The notes beneath the pieces are model-generated. The model was not told the DNA's origin. It did not search any database and saw only the letters and a program-made list of their open reading frames with translations. Shown here piece after piece: positions 42,678-51,701 of a DNA stretch of 64,000 nt. Position 1 is the stretch's first letter; each line of letters opens with the position of its first letter. The DNA comes from CAZYJR01 sp964647905 (lineage in GTDB: Bacteria; Desulfobacterota; DSM-4660; Desulfatiglandales; HGW-15), in assembly GCA_964647905.1 (NCBI GenBank), contig CAZYJR010000015.1:21186-85185 (forward strand). Direction: 5' to 3'. The translations under genes were made by a program, and so were the position numbers.

Positions 42678-44404
42678 TTCGAGGCCTCCCTCATTGATTC
42701 ACGGAGCCGGGCTGTGGCCCTCGCGTCCAGCTTCATATCCGCCGGATCGATCACCACGCCGTAGTCCTCCCTGGCGCGCTCCACTGTCACATAGCCGTTC
42801 GACACGTCCTGCTCCACCCGCTCCGGGTCCCGCTCCAGGGGATCTCCGTACCCCCCGCCCCCGGCTGCGTCCATCACCACCACGTCACCCGGGTCGAGCC
42901 TGGTCAGCCCATAGGGATTGCCCGGACTGCCGTTCACCAGGAACCTCGCAAGGGAGCCGTGACGGCCGCCGAAGAGGCCTTCCGGCGGGTACCTGTACCT
43001 GCCGGACTGGATCCCCAGGTTGACGGGCGGAATCGGGGCGTAGTCGTCATCGGGTATGCGGAATACCACGGTCCTGCCGAGGCCCCCCTTCATTGTGCCC
43101 GGTCCTCCGGAGTCCGGGATCAATTCACGCTTCTCCACGATCAGGGGCGTATCGCTCTCGAAGATCTCCACCGGGGTGTTGGCGCCGTTCGCCGGGAAGA
43201 TGTAGTCGTAGTAGCCGTCGTTTCGGGAGCTCGCCCCCATGCCCCCTCCGCGGATGATGACCGAGTGCCAGGGGGCCCCGTCGCTCCTCCTGCCGTAGAA
43301 GACGTTCATGGTGGCGGGAGTCCCCCCGCTCCCTGCTATGACCCGGTCAGGCAGGGCCTGGGCCATGGCCCGGTATATGATCTCAGTGATGAAATGACCG
43401 ATCTGCATGCGGGCGGCTACTGCAGCCGGAAATCCGCAGTTGACCACGCTTCCCTCGGGGGCCTTCAGGGTGATCGGTGCTGCGCAGCCCTCGTTGTTCG
43501 GGATCTCCGGGTCGAACATGCTCTTCATCGCCATGTGGACGTAGGCGTAGGTGAAATTGTATACCACGTTGCCGCCCCAGTCCACCTGGGGCGATGAGCC
43601 GTCCAGGTCCACCAGCAGGTCGTCGCCTCTTACCTCCACCGCGACCTTGATCACTACGTCATCCTTGCCCTCCATCTGCTCCACCACACCCTGGGCCCGG
43701 TAAACCCCGTCCGGGACCTTGGCTATGGCCGAGCGCATGCTCCGCTCGGTGCGGCCTATGATCTCGTCGGCCAGGTCGTCCAGGCCGTCCAGCTCGTACT
43801 CGGAGAGCATCTGTGAGATCTTCTCCGAACACACATGGTTGGCGGCTATTTGACTCCGGATGTCCCCTATGACCTCGTCAGGGGTGCGCACGTTCCAGCG
43901 AATCATATCGATGACAGCCCGGTTGAGCTCGCCGCCGTCCTCTAGCTTGATCAAGGGGATAAACAGGCCGTCTTCGAAAACGTCATGGTTGTCCGAGGAG
44001 ACCCTTCCCCCTATGTCCGAGTGATGAAACACGCACGCGGTGAAGGCGACCAACTCCTCCTTGTGGAAGATGGGGCTCATTACGCAGACGTCGTTCAGGT
44101 GACCGGCCAGGGCCCAGGGGTCGTTGGTAATGAAGACGTCCCCGGGCTTATAGGAATCCCGTGGGATCTGGTTTACCAGGCTCCTGATGCCCAGGGCCAT
44201 GGCCCCGGACTGACCCGGAGTGGCGAAGGTCCCCTGGGCGAGCTCCCGGCCCTTGCGGTCCGTGAACATGCATGTGTAGTCGTGCGCATCCCTGAGCAGG
44301 CTGGAAAAAGCGGTCCTGGAAACGGTCGTGTCGGCCTCGTCAACAATGGAGATCAACCGTCGCCAGAGGATCTCCAGGGTGACCGGGTCAAACTTCTCTC
44401 CCAT
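42674..44404 (-). CDS. hydantoinase B/oxoprolinase family protein
   Basis: A 576-residue HyuB-type protein: FDPVTLEILWRRLISIVDEA at the N-terminus, DYTCMFTDRKGRELAQG, DVFITNDPWALAGHLNDV (residues about 103-120), FHHSDIGGRV and ESDTPLIVEKRELIPDSGGPG. ATG 44404 follows GGGGAGG. It forms a pair with the HyuA-type protein (71-base gap). HyuA/HyuB pairs include N-methylhydantoinases, 5-oxoprolinases, and the ATP-dependent acetone and acetophenone carboxylases; in an anaerobe with a carboxyltransferase neighbour a ketone- or lactam-directed reaction is conceivable, but the sequence alone does not decide it. Confidence 0.9.
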   Translation of the reverse strand: MGEKFDPVTLEILWRRLISIVDEADTTVSRTAFSSLLRDAHDYTCMFTDRKGRELAQGTFATPGQSGAMALGIRSLVNQIPRDSYKPGDVFITNDPWALAGHLNDVCVMSPIFHKEELVAFTACVFHHSDIGGRVSSDNHDVFEDGLFIPLIKLEDGGELNRAVIDMIRWNVRTPDEVIGDIRSQIAANHVCSEKISQMLSEYELDGLDDLADEIIGRTERSMRSAIAKVPDGVYRAQGVVEQMEGKDDVVIKVAVEVRGDDLLVDLDGSSPQVDWGGNVVYNFTYAYVHMAMKSMFDPEIPNNEGCAAPITLKAPEGSVVNCGFPAAVAARMQIGHFITEIIYRAMAQALPDRVIAGSGGTPATMNVFYGRRSDGAPWHSVIIRGGGMGASSRNDGYYDYIFPANGANTPVEIFESDTPLIVEKRELIPDSGGPGTMKGGLGRTVVFRIPDDDYAPIPPVNLGIQSGRYRYPPEGLFGGRHGSLARFLVNGSPGNPYGLTRLDPGDVVVMDAAGGGGYGDPLERDPERVEQDVSNGYVTVERAREDYGVVIDPADMKLDARATARLRESMREASK

Positions 44405-44475
44405 GATCTCTTACCTCCCCTTGGTCCGCAGCGGGCCCCGGTATGGGCCCCGCTTGCCTTGTCCACATAGGATTC

Positions 44476-46569
44476 CTAGTCCTGAGGCGGCAGTTCTATC
44501 CAAAGGAATCCGTAGTCGTCAACCCGCACGGACGCGTCCTCGCCCACTATCACTGTGGACTCGCGCTCCTCGATAACCGCCGGGCCCTGAAATTCGGCCC
44601 CGGGGAAAAGCCTGTATCGGTCGTAGACCACAAACGGTATGAACTCCTTGGAAACGCCGGAGAACGCCTGCCGCTCACCCTTGATGGCATCCTCCGCCTT
44701 GCCCGAGCCCTTTACCTTGGGGAGCCGGAGGAGCCTCTCGGGCAGCTTGGCCCGCACCTTGAAATTGATGAACTCCACCGGGCTGTCAGGGTAGGTCCTG
44801 CCGTAGAGTCGCTTGTATATGGTGTCGAAGCGCTCCCTGACCTTGTCCCTGTCCACCATGGTGAAGTCTGATTCCGGCATGTACACGTTGGTCTCCGAGC
44901 CCTGACCCACGAAGCGCATGTCCAAGGAGCGCTCGTACTGGATATCGCCGGCCGATCCCGAGGCCTGGAGTGTCCTGGCCCCTTCCTCTTCCAGCTCCTT
45001 GAAGATCTTCTCCACCTCGCCGAAGTCCGCGTCCCTCAAGGAGACCTTGTGGCTGCGGACCAGGTCGAAGGCCCTGGGCGCCGTGAAGAACCCCAGGGCC
45101 GATCCCACGCCTGCATTGGGAGGGACTATGAGCCTGGGCGCCCCCAGCTTCTTGGCCAGGCCGTATGCGTGGACCGGGCCCGCCCCGCCGAATGCGGCCA
45201 CGGTCACCAGGTTCGGATTGCCCCCCTTCTCCGCTATATGGGTCTTGGCCGCCGCCGCCATGGTCTCGTTGATCAGGTCGTGGATCCCCCAGAGCGCCTG
45301 GATGAACGGGACCCCCAGGGGCCGGGCGATCTGCTCCTCCACGGCCCTGCGGGCGCCCTCCTTGTCAAGCCTCATCTCACCGCCCAGGAAATAGTTCTCA
45401 TCCAGGTAGCCCAGAAGCAGGTCCGCATCGGTAACCCCGGGGCCTTTCCCGCCCCTGCCGTAGCAGACCGGGCCCGGGTCCGCGCCCGAGCTCTCCGGGC
45501 CCACCTGGAGGGTCCCCATGCGGCTCACCTTGGCGATGCTCCCTCCGCCGGCCCCTATCTCCATCAGATCCACGACCGGCACCTGGATGGTCAGACCGCT
45601 CCCCTTCATGAACCGCTGGACGCGGCCCACCTCGAATGTGGGCACCACACCGGCCACACCGCCCTGTATGAGGCAGGACTTGGCCGTGGTACCGCCCATG
45701 TCGAAACAGAACATCTCGGGGAGATTGAACATCTTGCCGTAGTACTCCCCTGAGATCACCGCAGCCGTGGGCCCGGACTCGATGATCCGCACAGGGAATT
45801 CGGTGGCCGTCTCCACCGAGGTGATCCCCCCGCTGGAGAGCATGATGAAGAGTTTGCCCTCGAACCCGATGGACCTGAGCCTTCCTCTCAGCTTTGAGAG
45901 ATATCTCCCGGTCAGCGGCTTTACATAGGCATTGGTCACCGTGGTGCTGGTCCTCTCATACTCCCGGATCTGGGGGAGGACCTTGTATGAGACGGATACG
46001 GATATCTCCGGGTATTCCTCCTCGATGATCTCCTTTATGGTCATCTCGTGCTCAGGGTTCTCGAAGGAGTTGAGCAGGCATACGCTGATGGATTCAACGC
46101 CCGTCCCCACGAGCTCCCTCACCACCTGCCCGGCTTCCTCCCGATCCAGGGGCCGCAAGACGGTCCCGTCGCTGCGCACCCTCTCGTCCACCTCCAGGCG
46201 AAGCCTCCTGGGGATCAAGGGCTCGGGGAATTCGGCGAATATGTCATAGGGGGCGTACCGGATCTCTCTGGCCAGCTCCAGTACGTCCCTGAACCCCTTG
46301 GTGGTTATGAGGCCGGTCCTGGCGCCCTTCCTCTCTATGATGGCGTTTATCACCAGGGTGGTCCCGTGGATCAGCTCCTCGAGCTTCCCGGTCAGCCCCG
46401 GGACGCGGCTCTCCAACTCCTTTATGCCTTGCTCCACCGCATCCGAAGGGTCGCTGGGGGTGGTCAGGCACTTGTTGATCAAGATCTCGCCGGTCTCGTC
46501 ATTCAACAGCACAAAGTCAGTAAACGTCCCGCCTATGTCGCAACCCAGGCGATAGCACTTTTCCGACAT
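44476..46569 (-). CDS. hydantoinase A/oxoprolinase family protein
   Basis: A 697-residue protein with the ASKHA-type phosphate-binding opening YRLGCDIGGTFTDFVLL (residues about 5-21), IHGTTLVINAIIERKGAR, FCFDMGGTTAKSCLI (about 268-282) and IGAGGGSIAKV. These give ATP-dependent activation in hydantoinases, oxoprolinase and acetone carboxylase. ATG 46569 follows GGAGGACC; the frame continues to 46590 without a site. It is not fused to HyuB, as in prokaryotic hydantoinases. Next gene upstream encodes an M24 peptidase-like protein, a common companion of HyuAB in amide-degrading operons. Confidence 0.92.
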   Translation of the reverse strand: MSEKCYRLGCDIGGTFTDFVLLNDETGEILINKCLTTPSDPSDAVEQGIKELESRVPGLTGKLEELIHGTTLVINAIIERKGARTGLITTKGFRDVLELAREIRYAPYDIFAEFPEPLIPRRLRLEVDERVRSDGTVLRPLDREEAGQVVRELVGTGVESISVCLLNSFENPEHEMTIKEIIEEEYPEISVSVSYKVLPQIREYERTSTTVTNAYVKPLTGRYLSKLRGRLRSIGFEGKLFIMLSSGGITSVETATEFPVRIIESGPTAAVISGEYYGKMFNLPEMFCFDMGGTTAKSCLIQGGVAGVVPTFEVGRVQRFMKGSGLTIQVPVVDLMEIGAGGGSIAKVSRMGTLQVGPESSGADPGPVCYGRGGKGPGVTDADLLLGYLDENYFLGGEMRLDKEGARRAVEEQIARPLGVPFIQALWGIHDLINETMAAAAKTHIAEKGGNPNLVTVAAFGGAGPVHAYGLAKKLGAPRLIVPPNAGVGSALGFFTAPRAFDLVRSHKVSLRDADFGEVEKIFKELEEEGARTLQASGSAGDIQYERSLDMRFVGQGSETNVYMPESDFTMVDRDKVRERFDTIYKRLYGRTYPDSPVEFINFKVRAKLPERLLRLPKVKGSGKAEDAIKGERQAFSGVSKEFIPFVVYDRYRLFPGAEFQGPAVIEERESTVIVGEDASVRVDDYGFLWIELPPQD

Positions 46570-46629
46570 CTGGTCCTCCTGGTCTTTCATAGGGTGTCTG
46601 CCCCCGGGCGGCCCGCCCCCCGGCCTTCG

Positions 46630-47793
46630 TCAGGCACGGAAGACCCGTAGAGGGACCCTGCTGATCAGGCGGCATCCCGTCTCGGTGACCGCGCAAACGC
46701 TTTCCACGCCCACTGCGAACCGATCCCGGAAAACCATCTTGGGCTCCAGGGCCATCGTCATGCCCGATGCCAGCGGCTCGTGCTTTCCCTCCGCGATAAA
46801 GGGGGGTTCTACAAGCTCGAGCCCGATCCCGTGGCCCACGAATTTCACCTTGTTCCCCGGCGGCCCGAGGTACTGCTCAGTGTAGCCCAGCTCTCCGGCG
46901 GCCGCAACGGATAGGCGAAAGAGCCGGTCTCCCGTGACCCCGGGCCTTGCTGCTTCCATGATTCGGTCGTGTATCTCCAGGGTCGCCTCCCAAGCCCTCT
47001 CGGCCTCTACCGGGAGGTCGCCGAGGACGAAGATCCGCGTCTCGTCCATGTGGTAGCCCCGGTGCTCCACCGCGAAATCCACCATCACGGGCTCACCCCG
47101 GGATATGACCCTATAGCCGGCGCCGCATGGAAATGCGGCCGATGTCCCCTCGCCGCTCGCAGGCGCGTCGAGCACCCCTACTGCGCCCCCGCTCCCGCCC
47201 GCGAGTACATGCCATGGGTAGCCCTCCGTCCTCCTGTCCCTGACCCTCACACGGCTGCCGAGGCCGAGCTCCCCGGCCCTGGCCTCCATCCGGCCGGAGA
47301 AGACGATCTCGGTCTCTCCGGCCCGAATATTGTCCGCTGCGAACTCGAATACCAGAGCGGTGAGAGCCGCCGTCTCCTCCATCCGGTCGAGCTCCCAGTC
47401 CGATTTAACCGCGCGTGCTCCCAAAAGCAGCCCTGATGAATCCAGAATGGTGACTCCTGGAAGGGCTTTCCTTACTCGTTGAAGGGCGTCCACCGGCATC
47501 ACGTCCAGGCTGACACCCAGGCTCCCGGGCCTTACACCCGCCCTTTCCAATAAATGTTCAGGCAGGGCCGCCGGGTCGCACCCGGCCTCTCCCTGCCCCG
47601 CCTCCGCCACCACGGCCTCCCCTGCGGAGGGCAAATAGGCCGCCTTCGTCCCCCGGAAGCCGCAGAGGTACTCCGCGTCAGGGGGATGAACAGCCAGGAG
47701 GCCTTCCATGTCATGGAGCTCCATGGACTCCTGGATGAACCTCCTCCTTCGGGCGAGCTCTTCCTGCGGCACTCCAGGACAACTCATGCCCAC
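46630..47793 (-). CDS. M24-family metallopeptidase (Xaa-Pro peptidase/creatinase-like)
   Basis: A 387-residue pita-bread-fold protein. The N-terminal creatinase-like domain (about 1-150) precedes the catalytic domain, where metal ligands are visible: Asp in VMVDFAVEHRGYHMDETRIF (two Asp), His in KFVGHGIGLELVEPPF, and Glu in MALEPKMVF and VGVESVCAVTETG. So a two-metal site looks intact. Start is GTG 47793, 5 bases after AGGAG; ATG 47787 is the alternative. It lies between the HdrC-GltD fusion and HyuA. Creatinase-type relatives cleave C-N bonds in small molecules, which would suit the HyuAB neighbours; a plain dipeptidase is equally possible. Confidence 0.88.
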   Translation of the reverse strand: MGMSCPGVPQEELARRRRFIQESMELHDMEGLLAVHPPDAEYLCGFRGTKAAYLPSAGEAVVAEAGQGEAGCDPAALPEHLLERAGVRPGSLGVSLDVMPVDALQRVRKALPGVTILDSSGLLLGARAVKSDWELDRMEETAALTALVFEFAADNIRAGETEIVFSGRMEARAGELGLGSRVRVRDRRTEGYPWHVLAGGSGGAVGVLDAPASGEGTSAAFPCGAGYRVISRGEPVMVDFAVEHRGYHMDETRIFVLGDLPVEAERAWEATLEIHDRIMEAARPGVTGDRLFRLSVAAAGELGYTEQYLGPPGNKVKFVGHGIGLELVEPPFIAEGKHEPLASGMTMALEPKMVFRDRFAVGVESVCAVTETGCRLISRVPLRVFRA

Positions 47794-47806
47794 GGACGCT
47801 CCTGTA

Positions 47807-49549
47807 TCACCCCCGGGCTCGGGCCTCCTTGATCATGCGCACCTCGAGGTCGCACTGGAGACATCTGCAGGCCTCGGCCACCGCCTGCTCCGCTTCCATG
47901 CAACCGTGGACCTCCTGGAACCCTCGCAGCCGCTCTTCCACCGGGAGGCTCGGCTCCTCGGCCCGGGTCCTGTCGGCGAAGCCCCTTTCGCGCTTGCCGT
48001 CGTAGGAGCCCTCGTCCGGGCGCTCGGCAAGGGTCTCGTCGATCCCCCCGTCTCCTCCCAGGAACCGGTCCATGAATGAGGCCGCCCTGCGCCCCGCAGC
48101 CGCCGCGTCGATGATCGCGCCGGGGCCCCGTCCCACGTCGCCGCCTGCGAATACACCGGGTAGGCTGGTCTCCATGGTCTCCTGATCCGCAGCGACCAGT
48201 CCCCTTTCAATCTTCAGCCCGGCTTCCTCGGCGAATGAGAGGTCGGCTGCCTGGCCGATCGCCAAAATCACCTGGTCGGCTTCCACTCGCTCGGTCTCCT
48301 CGCCGAAGCATGGGGCGAACCGGCCCTCAGAGTCGAAGACAGACGTGCACCTAACAAGCTCCACACCGCTTATCGTCCCGCCGCCCGCCAGTATCTTTCC
48401 AGGCCCCCACGAGGGCATGAGCCTCACACCCTCCTCGACGGCCTGCTCCACCTCCCAGGGGTTGGCGGGCATCTCTTCGGGGCTCTCCAAACAGGCCATG
48501 GCCACTTGATCGGCCCCCGCCCTGAGGGCGGTCAAGGCCACGTCCACGGCCACGTTTCCACCGCCTATCACCACCACCCGATCCTTGAGGGCGATCTCTT
48601 CTCCACTGCTCACCCGGGAGAGAAAATCCACTCCCCAAAGGACGTCCGGCGAATCCGCGCCTTCGAGCTCTATCCTGCGGCTCTCCTGGAGTCCGGTGGC
48701 AAGGAAGACCGCGTCGTAGTCACCGGCCAAGGCCTGGAGCGCCAGGTCTCTCCCCACCATCTTCCCGGTTTCCAGCGTTATGCCGATTCCCAGTACCCTT
48801 TCGATCTCACGGTCCAGGACTTCCTCCGGGAGCCGGTAGGACGGAATACCGTACCTCATCATACCACCAGGCTTTTCCCTGGCCTCGAACACGGTGACCT
48901 CATGGCCCTTCTTGCGCAGGTAAAAGGCCGCAGTGAGCCCGGCGGGACCCGAGCCCACAACGGCCACTCTCTTCCCGGTAGGCTCGGCGGTCTTGGCCGC
49001 CCGCTCGAACACATCCCCCGCATTATCGGCCGCATAACGTTTGAGAGCGCATATGGATACCGGCTCGTTGACCTCCCCCCTCCTGCACTCGGTCTCACAG
49101 GGGTGCATACAAGCCCTGCCCAGGATGCCCGGGAACGGGACCTTCTCCAGGACCAGGGCGCACGCCTCCTCCGGTCTCCCCTGGGCTATGAGCCGCACGT
49201 AGCCGGGGACGTCCACACCAGCGGGGCAAGCCCGGGCGCACGGCGGGGTCTCGTCCTCCGGGACAAAATCCGGGGGGCCGAGCACCCGGAGCGGGCGCAC
49301 CACGTCCAGCACCGCGATTCCGTTGGGGCAGACCGTCTCGCACCGCCCGCACGTGGTGCATGACCAAGCCAGCCCGGTCCGGGCCGCGTCTTCCGCCATA
49401 TCCAGCTCAATGAACCGGATCAGGCGGCGGATGTTGAAGTCTCCCTTTCCCGTGATCGGGCAGGCCGAGGCGCAGCAGCCGCACTGCTCGCATGCCCTCA
49501 ACATCTCCACGTTACCGAAATCTTCCGCCAGCACAGTGTTTGCATCCAT
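47807..49549 (-). CDS. HdrC-like Fe-S domain fused to GltD/NfnB-like FAD-NAD(P)H oxidoreductase
   Basis: A 580-residue fusion. Residues 1-90 are HdrC-like: CEQCGCCASACP and CTTCGRCETVCP. Residues about 100-190 are the Fe-S lead domain of GltD proteins (CARACPAGVDVPGYV, CMHPCETECRRGEV). Then come two Rossmann folds: VAVVGSGPAGLTAAFYLRKKG with FEAREKPGGMMRYGIPSYRLP, and VVVIGGGNVAVDVALTALR; the FAD end is GVFAGGDVGRGPGAIIDA. Such proteins move electrons between NAD(P)H and Fe-S carriers. No GltB is nearby, so a glutamate synthase role is unlikely. ATG 49549 is chosen; TTG 49573 overlaps the upstream stop. Its HdrC part probably docks on the QmoB-like protein. Confidence 0.88.
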   Translation of the reverse strand: MDANTVLAEDFGNVEMLRACEQCGCCASACPITGKGDFNIRRLIRFIELDMAEDAARTGLAWSCTTCGRCETVCPNGIAVLDVVRPLRVLGPPDFVPEDETPPCARACPAGVDVPGYVRLIAQGRPEEACALVLEKVPFPGILGRACMHPCETECRRGEVNEPVSICALKRYAADNAGDVFERAAKTAEPTGKRVAVVGSGPAGLTAAFYLRKKGHEVTVFEAREKPGGMMRYGIPSYRLPEEVLDREIERVLGIGITLETGKMVGRDLALQALAGDYDAVFLATGLQESRRIELEGADSPDVLWGVDFLSRVSSGEEIALKDRVVVIGGGNVAVDVALTALRAGADQVAMACLESPEEMPANPWEVEQAVEEGVRLMPSWGPGKILAGGGTISGVELVRCTSVFDSEGRFAPCFGEETERVEADQVILAIGQAADLSFAEEAGLKIERGLVAADQETMETSLPGVFAGGDVGRGPGAIIDAAAAGRRAASFMDRFLGGDGGIDETLAERPDEGSYDGKRERGFADRTRAEEPSLPVEERLRGFQEVHGCMEAEQAVAEACRCLQCDLEVRMIKEARARG

Positions 49550-49565
49550 AGTAACTTTAAACCTC

Positions 49566-51638
49566 TCAGCCAAGGTTCAGCTCTTTCACCATGTCCCGCA
49601 TGATATGGGCGAACTTGGGCCCGTCAGCCGCCGAACACCACTCCAGGCGGAGTTTGTCGGGATCGCAGCCGTTCTTCTTGAGCCGCTTGCGGGCCCGCTT
49701 GATCCGCGTGTCGCAGGCGTAGTTGCCCGAGATGTAGTGGCAGGTGGGGAACTCGCACCCCACCACCAGGACCCCGCCCGCGCCCAGCTCGTAGGCCCTC
49801 TCTATCAGCTTTATGGGCACCCTCGCCGAGCACATCACCCGGATCAGCCGGGCGTTGGGCGGGTACTGCAGCCTGCTCACCCCGGCCATGTCCACACCCC
49901 CGAGGGCGCACCAGTGACAGACAAAGCCCAGGATCTTCTTCTCGGGATCCTCTTCCAGGGCGGCGTCCACCTGGGCCTGGAGCTGCTCGTCCGAGTAGTG
50001 CACAATGGTGATACACTCCTTGGGGCAGTCCGCGGCGCACAGCCCGCATCCCTTGCAGAGCGCCTTGATCACCGAGGGCCGCTTTTCCTCGTCGATCTCG
50101 ATGGCCCCGAAGGGGCACCTCTTGTAGCAGAGGTTGCACTTGTCGCAGTTGGTCAGATCAATGTCCGCCACAATTCCTTCGGCCTCGATGAACCCGTTAT
50201 TCATGGGTATGGAGGCCCGCATGGCCGCCCCGATCCCTTCCTCGCAGGTCTCCTTGAGAGTCTTGGGATTCTTGGCGCACCCGCAGAGGGCGACCCCGTC
50301 CGCAGGGAAGTCCAACGGCCCCAGCTTGATGTGCCTTTCCTGGAAAAAGCCTTCCTGGTTGGTGGAGACCTTGAGCTGTCCCCTTACCGCCTCGATGCTC
50401 TCGTCCCCGGTAAACCCCACGGTAAGCACCACCAGGTCCGAGGGTATCTCCAGATCCTTCCCCAGGAGGAGGTCATGGACCTTCACTCCAAGGGCCTCCC
50501 CGGCAGGGGCCACATCCGGGTAGCGGTCGTCCGGGAACCTTACGAACTTGACCCCGGCCGCCTTGGCCTCCTGGTAGGAGACCTGCTCGTCCTTCACCAG
50601 GCTGAGATCCCGGTAGAATACGTAGACGCCGGCCTCCGGGTTGCGGGACTTGAGGGCCAGGGCGTTCTTTATCGATACCGGACACCCGATGCTGCAACAA
50701 CCGCGCTCCTGGTTCTTGGAACCCACACAGTTGATAATGACCGCGTTCTTGATATCCTTGACCTTGTCCTCCCTGAGAAGCCCCTCCAGGCCCAGTTGGG
50801 TGACCACCCGCTGGTCTTCACCGTATTGGAAGGTCCCTTTTTCGGGTTCCATCTCCCGCATACCGGTGGCCACCACAACGGTGGAGACCTCCAGGGCCTC
50901 GTCCCGGCCGCCGTCGCCGCCCACCTTCAAGGCCACCTTGTAGTTGCCGATGTACCCGTCCACCGACTCGATCCGGGCATCGGTAAAGACCGTGATATTG
51001 GGATCCGCCTCCACCTTCTCCACCATTGATTTCACGATCTCCGAGGCCGGCATGGTCTCATGGTCGTGGGCCACTGTGGATACCCGGTTCAGGATCCCTC
51101 CCAGCTCCGGGGACTTCTCCACTATGTAGGCCTTGAATCCCTGCCGGGCCACGCAAAGGGCCGCGCTCATCCCGGCCATGCCTCCGCCGATCACCATGCA
51201 GTCCCGGCCCACCGGGAGGCGGATCTCTTCGCCCTCTTCAAGGAGAGCGGCCTTGGCCACTCCCATCTTGACCAAGTCCTTGGCCTTCAGGGTGGCGGCC
51301 TCGGGCTCGTTCATGTGGACCCAGGATGACTGCTCCCTGATGCTCACGAACTCCAGCAGGTATGGGTTGAGCCCGGCCTCCTTGACCGAGGCCTTGAACA
51401 GGGGCTCATGGGTCCGGGGCGTGCATGAGGCTATCACCACCCGATTGAGCTCCTTTTCCCGGATGGCCTCTTTCATGGTGTTCAGCGCATCCACCGAGCA
51501 CGACCATCGCCCCTCGTCCACATGGGCCACGTGGGGCAGTGTCCCGGCGTATTCCACCACCTCCGGTACGTTCACCACACCCGCGATGTTGGACCCGCAG
51601 TCACAGACAAACACGCCGATTCTCAGCTCGTCACTCAT
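49566..51638 (-). CDS. HdrA-MvhD fusion flavoprotein, QmoB-like
   Basis: A 690-residue protein. Residues 1-140 are the HdrA N-terminal Fe-S domain (VFVCDCGSNIAGVV, SCTPRTHEPLF, REQSSWVHMN); about 145-500 the FAD domain (CMVIGGGMAGMSAALCVARQG, VEKSPELGGILNRV, NCVGSKNQERGCCSIGCPVS). Two ferredoxin clusters follow (CDKCNLCYKRCPFGAI, CKGCGLCAADCPKECI). The C-terminal MvhD domain has FVCHWCALGG, VMCSARV and GCEFPTCHYISGNY. This domain order matches QmoB. With the neighbouring QmoA-like protein it would form a flavin/Fe-S core able to confurcate or bifurcate electrons. No QmoC-type membrane subunit is present; the HdrC-GltD gene follows 16 bases later instead. Confidence 0.9.
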   Translation of the reverse strand: MSDELRIGVFVCDCGSNIAGVVNVPEVVEYAGTLPHVAHVDEGRWSCSVDALNTMKEAIREKELNRVVIASCTPRTHEPLFKASVKEAGLNPYLLEFVSIREQSSWVHMNEPEAATLKAKDLVKMGVAKAALLEEGEEIRLPVGRDCMVIGGGMAGMSAALCVARQGFKAYIVEKSPELGGILNRVSTVAHDHETMPASEIVKSMVEKVEADPNITVFTDARIESVDGYIGNYKVALKVGGDGGRDEALEVSTVVVATGMREMEPEKGTFQYGEDQRVVTQLGLEGLLREDKVKDIKNAVIINCVGSKNQERGCCSIGCPVSIKNALALKSRNPEAGVYVFYRDLSLVKDEQVSYQEAKAAGVKFVRFPDDRYPDVAPAGEALGVKVHDLLLGKDLEIPSDLVVLTVGFTGDESIEAVRGQLKVSTNQEGFFQERHIKLGPLDFPADGVALCGCAKNPKTLKETCEEGIGAAMRASIPMNNGFIEAEGIVADIDLTNCDKCNLCYKRCPFGAIEIDEEKRPSVIKALCKGCGLCAADCPKECITIVHYSDEQLQAQVDAALEEDPEKKILGFVCHWCALGGVDMAGVSRLQYPPNARLIRVMCSARVPIKLIERAYELGAGGVLVVGCEFPTCHYISGNYACDTRIKRARKRLKKNGCDPDKLRLEWCSAADGPKFAHIMRDMVKELNLG

Positions 51639-51701
51639 GGAACGTTCCTCGCCTGATATGATCCAAGACCGGCTCAGGGTGCCGGCCCCTTTGATTGGGA
51701 A

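Noticed and set aside
47807..49549. Glutamate synthase small subunit
   Set aside because: The GltD-like part is fused to an HdrC-like domain and no large subunit gene is present, so an electron-transfer role in the Hdr-like cluster fits better.
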